DNA of 64,000 nt from Roseivivax sp. GX 12232 (GTDB lineage Bacteria; Pseudomonadota; Alphaproteobacteria; Rhodobacterales; Rhodobacteraceae): positions 186,001 through 250,000 of the forward strand of contig NZ_JAJSEC010000006.1 in NCBI RefSeq assembly GCF_021272185.1, given 5' to 3'. Shown one piece after another: positions 56,809 to 63,982 of the stretch. Under the pieces are notes generated by a model that saw only the letters and a program-made list of their open reading frames with translations, was not told the origin of the DNA and did no database searches. Position 1 is the first letter of the stretch, and every line of letters starts with the position of its first letter. Made by a program: the position numbers and the translations under genes.

Positions 56809-56847
56809 GGAAAAGCCGCCGGGGGAGGAGGTCCCGGCGGCTTTTCC
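56809..56847. terminator. Bidirectional intrinsic terminator
   Basis: GGAAAAGCCGCCGGG and CCCGGCGGCTTTTCC form a perfect 15-bp stem with a 9-base loop, with A/T tracts in the stem base. It lies between the convergent GntR/FCD and E2 genes and can end both transcripts. Confidence 0.8.
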
Positions 56848-56861
56848 AGCTTGGGCTCCCG

Positions 56862-58283
56862 TCAGGACAGGAGCCGCGCCGGTGCCTCGATCAGACCCTT
56901 GAGCGTGGCCAGGAACTGGGCCGCCAGCGCCCCGTCGACGGCGCGGTGATCGGCCGACAGCGTGACCGAGATCACCGAGGTGAAGGCGATGCCCTCGGGT
57001 GTCTCGCGCGGCTCGCGCCGGGGCCCGCCCACCGCCAGGATCGCGGCCTGCGGCGGATTGATGATCGCGTCGAACTCGCGCACGCCGAACATCCCGAGGT
57101 TGGAAAGCGTGAAGGTCCCGCCCGCGAGGTCGGCGCTGGTCAGGCTGCGGTCGCGGGCGCGGGCCGCCTGGTCGCGCGCCTCGGCGGCCAGCGCACGCAC
57201 CCCCCGACCCGCCACGTCGCGCAGAACAGGGGTCACAAGCCCGCCCTCGACGGCCACGGCCATGGCGATGTCGACCTGCTCGAAGGCGGTCACGCCGGTC
57301 TCCGAGACATGCACGTTGACCTCAGGGTGACGCGCCAGCGCCAGCCCGCAGGCCCGCAGCAGGAAGTCGTTGACCGAGAGCTTCGGCGCGCCCTCTTCGG
57401 CGGCGGTGTTCATCGCGGTGCGCAGGTCGAGAAGCGCGGAGACCTCGATGTCCACGGTGGTGTAGAAATGCGGGATGCTCTGCTTGGAGCGGGTCAGCGC
57501 CGCGGCGATGGACTTGCGCATGCCGGTGAAAGGCTGCTCCTGTCCGGCGGCCGCTTCGGGCGCGACCTGACCGGCCGGGGCGGCTTTGGGCGCCGGCGGC
57601 GACCAGAGCCCGGCGGCCCGGGCGGCCTCCTGCGCATCCTCGAGCGAAACCCGGCCCTTGCGGCCGGTGCCCGCGATGCCCGCGAGCGACAGCCCGAGCC
57701 CATTGGCGAACTTGCGCGCGATGACGCTGGCCGGGATGGCGGCATTCTCGGCCCTGACCGCCTCGGGGTCGCGCGGGGTGGCGGCACCGGAGACGTCCTT
57801 CTGCAGGACCTTGCCGCCGCGCCCGCTGCCGGGCACCGCGGCGAGGTCGACCCCGGCGCGATCCGCCGCGCGGCGGGCCAGCGGGGTGGCGCGCGTCTCG
57901 GTCGCGGGCGGGGCCTCGGCGGCGGGCGCCTCTGCGGGAGCCTCGGCCTTGGGTTCACCCGCCCCTTCGTCGGGATCGAAGGAGGCATCCACCGGGCTGT
58001 AGTCGCGAATGAAGCCCTCGACCGCGGCATCCTCGACCGCCGGGTCGGCCATGACCGCGATCAGCGTGCCCACCGGCACCGTATCGCCCGGCTGCACCAG
58101 GATCCGGCGCAGCGTGCCGGGGCGGTCGAGCTCGACCACGTTGACGATCTTGTCGGTTTCCACGTCCACCAGCTCGGCGCCCTTCTCGGCGCTGTCGCCT
58201 TCGGACAGATGCCAGCCGGTCACCGTGCCCTCGGACATCTCGAGCCCCCATTTGGGAAGCGTGATCGGTGTAATCTCTGTCAT
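56862..58283 (-). CDS. 2-oxoacid dehydrogenase E2 (acetoin/pyruvate type) with two peripheral-subunit-binding domains
   Basis: The 473-residue acyltransferase starts MTEITPITLPKWGLEMSEGT. A single lipoyl domain (Lys45 in VETDKIVNV) is followed by an Ala/Pro/Glu-rich linker. Two peripheral-subunit-binding domains follow, at about 132-165 (TPLARRAADRAGVDLAAVPG) and 183-217 (IPASVIARKFANGLGLSLAG), and then the catalytic domain with PFTGMRKSIAAALTRSKQSI and SADHRAVDG (about His446). Most E2s have one binding domain. The lipoyl start PKWGL resembles acetoin dehydrogenase E2. It transfers an acyl group from a 2-oxoacid or acetoin to CoA. It lies one base after the E1-beta gene. Confidence 0.92.
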   Translation of the reverse strand: MTEITPITLPKWGLEMSEGTVTGWHLSEGDSAEKGAELVDVETDKIVNVVELDRPGTLRRILVQPGDTVPVGTLIAVMADPAVEDAAVEGFIRDYSPVDASFDPDEGAGEPKAEAPAEAPAAEAPPATETRATPLARRAADRAGVDLAAVPGSGRGGKVLQKDVSGAATPRDPEAVRAENAAIPASVIARKFANGLGLSLAGIAGTGRKGRVSLEDAQEAARAAGLWSPPAPKAAPAGQVAPEAAAGQEQPFTGMRKSIAAALTRSKQSIPHFYTTVDIEVSALLDLRTAMNTAAEEGAPKLSVNDFLLRACGLALARHPEVNVHVSETGVTAFEQVDIAMAVAVEGGLVTPVLRDVAGRGVRALAAEARDQAARARDRSLTSADLAGGTFTLSNLGMFGVREFDAIINPPQAAILAVGGPRREPRETPEGIAFTSVISVTLSADHRAVDGALAAQFLATLKGLIEAPARLLS

Positions 58284-58284
58284 C

Positions 58285-59298
58285 TCACACTCCATCCATG
58301 GCGCGGCGGATCGCGGCTTCGATATCGGCGGGGCTGGGCACATACATGCGCTCCAGCTCTCGGGCGAAGGGCACGGGTGTATGCGGCGCAGTCACCTTCT
58401 GAACCGGCGCGCGCAGGCTCTTGAACCCGCGCGAGGCGGCGAGCCCGGCGATCTCCGAGGCGATGGAGCAGACGGGATTGGACTCGTCGACCACCACCAG
58501 CCGCCCTGTGAGCGAGAGGCTTTCCAGCACCGCCTCCTCGTCGAGCGGCGAGGTCGTGCGCAGGTCGATCAGGTCGCAGCTGATGCCCTCGGCGGCGAGC
58601 TTGTCGACCGCCTTCATGGCGAAGGGCACCATGCGCGCCAGCGCCACGACGGTCACATCCGAGCCCTCGCGCAGAAGCGCGGCCTCGCCGAAGGGGGTCA
58701 GCAGCTCGCCCTCGGGCACCTCGCCCTTCTTGGAATAAAGCGCCTTGTGCTCGAAGAAGACCACCGGGTCGTCGTCGCGGATGGCCTGTTTCATCAGGCC
58801 CTTGGCGTCGGCGGGGTTGGAGGGCACGACCACCTTGAGGCCCGGCACCATGGTCAGCATCGGATAGATCGTCTGGCTGTGCTGGGCGGCGGCGTTCATG
58901 CCCGCGCCCATGGACATGCGCAGCACGACCGGGGTCTTGGCCTTGCCGCCGAACATGTAGCGGAACTTGGCCATCTGGTTGAAGATCTGGTCGAGCGAGA
59001 CCCCGACGAAATCCGCGAACATCAGCTCGGCCACCGGCCGCATGCCGGCCAACGCCGAGCCGTTGGCCAGGCCCACGATCGCGCTTTCCGAGATCGGCGT
59101 GTCGATCACCCGGTCGCCGCCGAACTTGGTCTTGAGCCCCTTGGTCACGCCGAAGATGCCGCCCGCGGCCTCGGGGTTGCCCGAGCTGCCGCCCGAGCCG
59201 CCGGCCACGTCCTCACCCATGACGATGACGCTCTGGTCGCGCTCCATCTCTTCGTGCAGCGCCTGGTTCAGCGCGTCGCGCATTGTCATTTCAGCCAT
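58285..59298 (-). CDS. 2-oxoacid dehydrogenase E1 beta subunit (acetoin/pyruvate type)
   Basis: The 337-residue transketolase-fold subunit has DQSVIVMGEDVAGGSGG, GGIFGVTKGLKTKFGGDRVI, DTPISESAIVGLANGSALAG and GAGMNAAAQHSQTIY, which contribute to the active site with E1 alpha. The C-terminal domain has VVVDESNPVCS and TAPHTPVPFA. It pairs with the upstream alpha subunit. FGVTKGL and DTPISE are the usual acetoin/pyruvate-type signatures but do not decide between substrates. Confidence 0.93.
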   Translation of the reverse strand: MAEMTMRDALNQALHEEMERDQSVIVMGEDVAGGSGGSSGNPEAAGGIFGVTKGLKTKFGGDRVIDTPISESAIVGLANGSALAGMRPVAELMFADFVGVSLDQIFNQMAKFRYMFGGKAKTPVVLRMSMGAGMNAAAQHSQTIYPMLTMVPGLKVVVPSNPADAKGLMKQAIRDDDPVVFFEHKALYSKKGEVPEGELLTPFGEAALLREGSDVTVVALARMVPFAMKAVDKLAAEGISCDLIDLRTTSPLDEEAVLESLSLTGRLVVVDESNPVCSIASEIAGLAASRGFKSLRAPVQKVTAPHTPVPFARELERMYVPSPADIEAAIRRAMDGV

Positions 59299-59309
59299 AA
59301 CGCGCCCTC

Positions 59310-60275
59310 TCAGTAGTCGATGTAGACGTCGGACATCAGGATCTCGGCGTCCGGCGTGGGCCCGCTGCGGGCGCTTTCGACGCTGGCCTCGATCTGGGCG
59401 AGGACCTCTTCGTCGATCTTGTCGAGTTCCTCGGCGGTGAAGATGCCCGCCCCAGTGACCTTCTCGCGGATGCGCATCAGCGCGTCCTTGGTCTCGCGGA
59501 AGGTCTTCACCTCGTCCTTGGCGCGATAGGCCTGCGGGTCGCCCTCGAAATGGCCGAAATACCGCGTCGCGGTGGCCAGGATGGCGCTTGGACCTTTGCC
59601 GGACCGGGCGTGTTCCACGGCTTGGCTGGCGGCTTCGTATACAGAGAAGTAGTCAAAGCCGTCCGCCTCCCAGACCGGGATGCCGAAACCCTCGGTGCGG
59701 GTCTTCAGCTCGCCGCCGATGCCGTAGCTCGCGCCGGTGTGTTCGGAATAGCCGTTGTTCTCGAGCACGAAGACCTTGGGCAGCTTCAGCACCACCGCCA
59801 TGTTCATCGCCTCGAAGACGGTGCCCTGGTTCGAAGCGCCGTCGCCGGTGAAGCTGACCGAGACCGAGCCGTCGCCGCGCGCCTTGCAGGCCACCGCGGC
59901 GCCCACCGCGATCGGCTGGCCGCCGCCCACGATGCCATTGGCGCCCAGCATGCCACGGTCCAGATCGGCAATATGCATTGAGCCGCCGCGGCCTTTGCAG
60001 AGCCCGTCGGCGCGGCCGTAGATCTCGTGCATCATGCCCTTGGGGTCGCAGCCGCGCGCCAGGCAGTGGCCGTGTCCGCGGTGGGTGGAGATGATGTAGT
60101 CGCTGTCGCGCAGGGTCTCGCAGACGCCGACGGCGATGGCCTCCTGGCCGGCGTAGAGATGGGTGAAGCCCGCGATCTCTCCCTTGGGGTTCTCGACGTG
60201 CAGGCGTTCCTCGAACTCGCGGATCAACCGCATCTGCCGATAGGCCTGCCGGATCTGGTCCGGGTTTTGCTGCAT
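59310..60275 (-). CDS. 2-oxoacid dehydrogenase E1 alpha subunit (acetoin/pyruvate type)
   Basis: The 321-residue thiamine-diphosphate subunit starts MQQNPDQIRQAYRQM after GGGAGGAG. It has the ThDP motif GDGASNQGTVFEAMNMA at about 154-170 ending in LENNGYS, HRGHGHCLARG and the GGSMHIADLDRGMLGANGIV region. It is short and lacks the long N-terminal extension of mitochondrial-type enzymes, like AcoA-type subunits. The three genes E1 alpha, E1 beta and E2 are tightly spaced; E3 is encoded at 47.6 kb. A GTATACAGAGAAG sequence lies inside this gene at 59637-59649. Confidence 0.93.
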   Translation of the reverse strand: MQQNPDQIRQAYRQMRLIREFEERLHVENPKGEIAGFTHLYAGQEAIAVGVCETLRDSDYIISTHRGHGHCLARGCDPKGMMHEIYGRADGLCKGRGGSMHIADLDRGMLGANGIVGGGQPIAVGAAVACKARGDGSVSVSFTGDGASNQGTVFEAMNMAVVLKLPKVFVLENNGYSEHTGASYGIGGELKTRTEGFGIPVWEADGFDYFSVYEAASQAVEHARSGKGPSAILATATRYFGHFEGDPQAYRAKDEVKTFRETKDALMRIREKVTGAGIFTAEELDKIDEEVLAQIEASVESARSGPTPDAEILMSDVYIDY

Positions 60276-60326
60276 TGTCTCCTCCCTAGCCGCCCAACAA
60301 CGTCAGACTTTCCGCATTTTCAGCGA

Positions 60327-60385
60327 TTGCATATACCCATCTCAGATTTTTGTGTATATGAAAAGGTATAGTTTTGTATTCACAG
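60327..60385. promoter_or_regulatory. Divergent promoter with three TATAC-like elements
   Basis: Between the E1-alpha and acyl-CoA dehydrogenase genes lie TTGCATATACC (60327-60337), TTTTTGTGTATATGAAAA (60347-60364) and TTTTGTATTCACAG (60372-60385). TATAGT at 60367-60372 could be the rightward -10 box. The 126-base gap is the most AT-rich in this region. Confidence 0.55.
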
Positions 60386-60401
60386 CGGAGGAGGAGGTCA
60401 G

Positions 60402-61565
60402 ATGGACTTCAAACTGACCGATGATCAGCGAAGCCTGCAAGAGGCCGCCAGGCGGTTCGCGCAGGAGCAACTGCCGGAGCTGGCCAAGACGCTCGAGGCG
60501 ACCTGCGAGCCCGTGCCGGCCGACTGGCTCTCCCGCTATGCCGAGATGGGCTTTCTCGGGATCAACGTGGCCGAGAAATACGGCGGCCTGGGTCTCGGCA
60601 ACCTCGAGGCGCTGCTGGTGGTCGAGGAGTTCGCCAAGATCAGCTCGGCCGTGGCCTTCCCGGTCTTCGAAAGCTGCGTCGGCCCGGTCCGGGCGATCGA
60701 GCATTTCGCTCAGGACAGCCTGAAGGAACGGGTGATCCCGCGGGTCTGCGCCGGCGAGGCGGTGGTCGCGGTCTCGATGTCCGAACCCGACGCGGGCTCG
60801 GCGCTCACGGACCTCAAGACCCGGGCGGTGATCTCGGGCGACAAGGTGATTCTGAACGGCACCAAGCGCTGGTGTTCGGGCGGCGGCCATGCCGACGGCT
60901 ATGTCGTCTACTGCCGCATGTCCGACGATCCCGGCGCCAAGGGCATCGGCGCGGTCTACGTGGAAAAGGGCACCCCGGGGCTGTCCTTCGGCCCGCAGGA
61001 AGAGCTCATGGGCTTCCGCGGCGTGCCCTCCTCGGATCTGAACTTCGACAACGTCGAGCTGCCGCTCGACAGCGTGATCGTGCCCGCCGGGGGCTTCAAG
61101 AAGCTGATGGAGGCCTTCGACCTCGAACGCTGCGGCAATGCGACCATGTCGCTGGGCCAGGCCTCGGGCGCGCTCGAGGACGTCCAGGACTACGTGCAGG
61201 AGCGCAAGCAGTTCGGCCGCCCGATCGTCGATTTCCAGGGCGTGCAGATCAAGCTGGCGGAGATGAAGATCCGCGTCGAAGGCGCCCGCCTGCTGATCCA
61301 TCGCGCCGCCAGCAACGCCCAGGACGGGATGCCCTCGATCCTCGAGAGCTCGGTGGCCAAATGCTACGCCAACGAGATCAGCCGCGAGGTGACCGGCACG
61401 GCGGTGCAGCTCATGGGCGGCTACGGCTATTCCAAGGAATACCCGATGGAGCGGCGCCTGCGCGACAGCTGGGGCTGGGGCATTGCCGGCGGCGCCATCG
61501 ACATTCAGAAGGTGAACATCGCCTCGGCCATGATCGGCCGACGGTTCAACCAGCGTGTCGGCTGA
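60402..61565 (+). CDS. Acyl-CoA dehydrogenase family protein (atypical active site)
   Basis: The 387-residue flavoprotein begins MDFKLTDDQRSLQEAARRFA with GGAGGAGG upstream. The core has GFLGINVAEKYGGLGLGN, VAVSMSEPDAGSALTDLKTR, GTKRWCSGGG, FGRPIVDFQGVQIKLAEM and MGGYGYSKEYPMERRLRD. The usual YEGTSEIQ is GIAGGAIDIQ, so the standard Glu base is missing. FDLERCGNA keeps a Glu where isovaleryl-CoA dehydrogenase has its base. Activity as a dehydrogenase is thus possible, probably on a branched or ring-bearing acyl-CoA. Its electrons would pass to an electron-transfer flavoprotein encoded elsewhere. Confidence 0.92.
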   Translation: MDFKLTDDQRSLQEAARRFAQEQLPELAKTLEATCEPVPADWLSRYAEMGFLGINVAEKYGGLGLGNLEALLVVEEFAKISSAVAFPVFESCVGPVRAIEHFAQDSLKERVIPRVCAGEAVVAVSMSEPDAGSALTDLKTRAVISGDKVILNGTKRWCSGGGHADGYVVYCRMSDDPGAKGIGAVYVEKGTPGLSFGPQEELMGFRGVPSSDLNFDNVELPLDSVIVPAGGFKKLMEAFDLERCGNATMSLGQASGALEDVQDYVQERKQFGRPIVDFQGVQIKLAEMKIRVEGARLLIHRAASNAQDGMPSILESSVAKCYANEISREVTGTAVQLMGGYGYSKEYPMERRLRDSWGWGIAGGAIDIQKVNIASAMIGRRFNQRVG

Positions 61566-61574
61566 GGAGGGATC

Positions 61575-61901
61575 ATGCTGCCGAGCGGTCAGACCGACTA
61601 CCAGGACGCCTGTTCGACCATGCAGGTGCCGAAGAGCGGCGTCTTCTTCACCACGATCGGCAGCCAGGAGGTCATGCTTGCCCGCGATGCTGCGGGCGAG
61701 ATCGTGGCCTTCTCGGGCTTCTGCACCCATTCGCTGGGCAAGCTCGAAGGCGGCGCGGTCGAGGACGGAGAGATCACCTGCCCCCACCACGGGGCGCGTT
61801 TCGACATTCGGACGGGCCGGGCGAAAACGCCCTGCCCGAACCTGCCGCGCTTCGACGTGAAGATCGAGGGACGCCGGGTGCTGGTGCGGCCTAGCCGCTG
61901 A
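61575..61901 (+). CDS. Rieske-type [2Fe-2S] ferredoxin
   Basis: The 108-residue protein has the Rieske ligands Cys50/His52 and Cys69/His72 in GFCTHSLGKL and TCPHHGARF. The following RFDVKIEGRRVLVRP matches ferredoxin subunits of oxygenase systems. It starts 9 bases after the acyl-CoA dehydrogenase stop. Either this or the adrenodoxin-type ferredoxin could supply the oxygenase at 42860; having both is unusual. It overlaps the opposing hydrolase gene by 11 bases tail to tail. Confidence 0.93.
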   Translation: MLPSGQTDYQDACSTMQVPKSGVFFTTIGSQEVMLARDAAGEIVAFSGFCTHSLGKLEGGAVEDGEITCPHHGARFDIRTGRAKTPCPNLPRFDVKIEGRRVLVRPSR

Positions 61902-62769
61902 GCCCCCCGAGGAAGTCTTCGAGCGTCCGGGCAAAGACGTCGTTGCGGTCGCCGACGATCATATGCCCGGCGCCGGTCACGTCACGGAACTCCGCGTGCG
62001 GGGCGATGCGCAGGAACTCGGCGACGCTCTCGTCATTGACCAGCTCGCTGTTCGATCCCCGGATCAGCATGATCGGCACCGAGATCGCGCCAAGCGCGGC
62101 GTTCAGCTTCTCCAGCGTGCCCGAGGTCAGCCGCGAGGAGCGGCGGCCCTTGATGAAGGCCGGGTCCCAGTGCCAGCGCAGCCGCCCGTCCTCGCGTTCG
62201 CGCAGGTAGCGCGCCAGCGAGGTGACGTTCGAGCGCCGCCCGCGCCGTTCCGGCAGGTAGTCCGAGATCGCCTGCGCCGCCTCCTCGTAGCTGCCGAAGC
62301 CGCGGTCGAGGTGCTTGCCCATGAAGTCGATGATCTTGTCGACACCCTTGGCGTCGATCTTCGGGGTGATGTCGACCAGCACCAGCGCGCGGAAGGCCTC
62401 CTGCCCGAAGCTGCCCGCGGCCAGGAGCCCCGAGTTGCCGCCAAGCGAGGCCCCGACCAGCACCGGCGGCGCGGCGAACTCCCGCGCCACGGCAACAAGG
62501 TCGGCGCCGTAGCGGTCGAGCGTGTAGTTCTCACCCGCGTCCCAGTCGCTTTCGCCGTGCCCGCGCAGATCGAGCGCCAGGGCGTGCCAGCCCGCCGCGC
62601 CGAGCCGCCGGGCGACGCGGCTCCAGGCATAGCGCGTCTGCCCGCCGCCATGGGCCAGCAGCACGCCCGGCGCAGCGGGGTCGCCATAGGCTTCGCCGCG
62701 CAGGCGCAGCCCGTCGTCGGTGTGAAACTCGACGATCCGGGCGTCGTCCTCGGCCAGGGCCTGGGTCAT
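61891..62769 (-). CDS. Alpha/beta-fold hydrolase
   Basis: The 292-residue hydrolase has the oxyanion strand VLLAHGGGQTRYAW, DLRGHGES, the nucleophile elbow VGASLGGNSG (Ser108), an acid region MLIRGSNSELVND and the catalytic His in VTGAGHMIVGDRND. The HGGGQTRYAW start resembles ring-fission-product and lactone hydrolases as well as esterases. It is the last gene of a leftward operon with ThuA and MaoC genes. It may open a ring or hydrolyse a thioester. The acid is not certain (Asp or Glu after strand 6). Confidence 0.9.
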   Translation of the reverse strand: MTQALAEDDARIVEFHTDDGLRLRGEAYGDPAAPGVLLAHGGGQTRYAWSRVARRLGAAGWHALALDLRGHGESDWDAGENYTLDRYGADLVAVAREFAAPPVLVGASLGGNSGLLAAGSFGQEAFRALVLVDITPKIDAKGVDKIIDFMGKHLDRGFGSYEEAAQAISDYLPERRGRRSNVTSLARYLREREDGRLRWHWDPAFIKGRRSSRLTSGTLEKLNAALGAISVPIMLIRGSNSELVNDESVAEFLRIAPHAEFRDVTGAGHMIVGDRNDVFARTLEDFLGGLSG

Positions 62770-63515
62770 GCGAAGGGCTCCTCTTTCATGGCCCAGCGAA
62801 TGCCACGGCGGACCAGTCTCTGAAAGACCGGATGCGGCCAGGATCCGCGTTCGACAAAGGGGTAATGCTCGGTCAGCGGGCGCATGTCGTAACGCCCCCG
62901 GCTGTGGCCAAGCGTGAGATAAAGCAGCGCGCCGGGCCCGTGACTTCGGCGATAGAGCACCGCGTGCTCCCGCAGCGGCCAGTCGCGGGTCTCGAATAGC
63001 GGCGTGGCGCCTTCGAACTTGGTGGAGAGCAGCACCTCGTTGCCGGGGTCCTCGTGCTGCAGGTATTGCTCGTCCTCGACGTGGAAGTCGCCGAGCCCCT
63101 CGGTCAGCGGATCGTCAGAGGCGACCCGGACCTTGTAGCGCCCGGGCGCTGGATGGGCGGCGAACTGGCTGCCGAGAAGCGCGCGGAACCGCTCGGGCAG
63201 CGGCGGGCAGCGAACCGGGGCGTCGCCGTCGAGCACCATGCGCGAATTGGTGCCATGCAGGGCGAACCAGCGGCCGCCCCGGGCAAGGAAGGCCTCGAGC
63301 GCGTCGAGCGCCGCCGCATCGGGCACCATGTCGCAGGTGTAGGTCACGATGACCTCGGCCGCCGCGATGGCCGCGGCGTCGTAGCTGTCGCGACAGGTGA
63401 CCCGCAGGCGCTCCTCCTCGGCCATGAAGCCCAGAAGCGCGAGCCGCGCGTGGTCCATGTCGTGATAGGGGCCGCCGGTGATCAGCAGGGCCTCGCAGCG
63501 CGGCGGCAGGCTCAT
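62766..63515 (-). CDS. ThuA-domain protein 2
   Basis: The 249-residue protein starts MSLPPRCEALLITGGPYHDM at an ATGA overlap with the MaoC gene; a longer upstream frame is a shadow. ThuA features are LLITGGPYHDMDHARLALLG, AAEVIVTYTCDMVPDAAALD, GRWFALHGTNSRMV and LYRRSHGPGALLYLTLGHSR. The GRWFALHG elbow and late His correspond to the conserved ThuA core. It is only distantly similar to the ThuA protein at 52007. Its substrate is unknown. It overlaps the hydrolase gene by ATGA, giving a MaoC-ThuA-hydrolase unit. Confidence 0.85.
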   Translation of the reverse strand: MSLPPRCEALLITGGPYHDMDHARLALLGFMAEEERLRVTCRDSYDAAAIAAAEVIVTYTCDMVPDAAALDALEAFLARGGRWFALHGTNSRMVLDGDAPVRCPPLPERFRALLGSQFAAHPAPGRYKVRVASDDPLTEGLGDFHVEDEQYLQHEDPGNEVLLSTKFEGATPLFETRDWPLREHAVLYRRSHGPGALLYLTLGHSRGRYDMRPLTEHYPFVERGSWPHPVFQRLVRRGIRWAMKEEPFA

Positions 63516-63982
63516 GACGTGTCGCGGCGGTAGACCAGGTCGGTCGAGGTGAAGCTGAAGACCACCGCGCCGTCCTGGTTCTCGACGTGATGGGCGAGGA
63601 CCACCAGCCCGACCCCGGGGCGGCTTTTCGAGGGCCGCTTCGAGATGACCTCGGAGCAGGCGGTCAGCACGTCGCCGGCGCGCACGGCCTTGCGCCAGCG
63701 CACCTCGTCCCACTGCACGCCGCAGACCCAGTCCACGTCGCCGTTGACCGAATGATCGAGGATCCGCCAGAGCGCCGCGGTATAGATGCCCGAGGCGATC
63801 AGCTCGCCGAAGAGGCTGTCCTTCGCGGCCTCGGGATCGGAGTGGAAATACTGCGGGTCGTAGCGGGTCGCGAAGGCCAGCATGTCTTCCTCGGTGACCG
63901 TCACCGGGTCCGAGCGGGTGGTCTCGCCAAGCTCCAGGTCTTCCCACTTGCGGGCGGGGTGAGGATCAGTCTTCGCCGACAT
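63512..63982 (-). CDS. MaoC-like acyl-CoA hydratase/dehydratase
   Basis: The 156-residue single hot-dog protein has the hydratase segment YDPQYFHSDPEAAKDSLFGE (about residues 41-60), where Asp-x-x-x-x-His are catalytic, followed by LIASGIYTAALWRILDHSV. The C-terminal strands VRWRKAVRAGDVLTACSEV and VFSFTSTDLVYRR fit the family. It would hydrate an enoyl-CoA to an (R)-3-hydroxyacyl-CoA. Its start overlaps the upstream partial gene, and the following ThuA gene overlaps its stop. Confidence 0.9.
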   Translation of the reverse strand: MSAKTDPHPARKWEDLELGETTRSDPVTVTEEDMLAFATRYDPQYFHSDPEAAKDSLFGELIASGIYTAALWRILDHSVNGDVDWVCGVQWDEVRWRKAVRAGDVLTACSEVISKRPSKSRPGVGLVVLAHHVENQDGAVVFSFTSTDLVYRRDTS

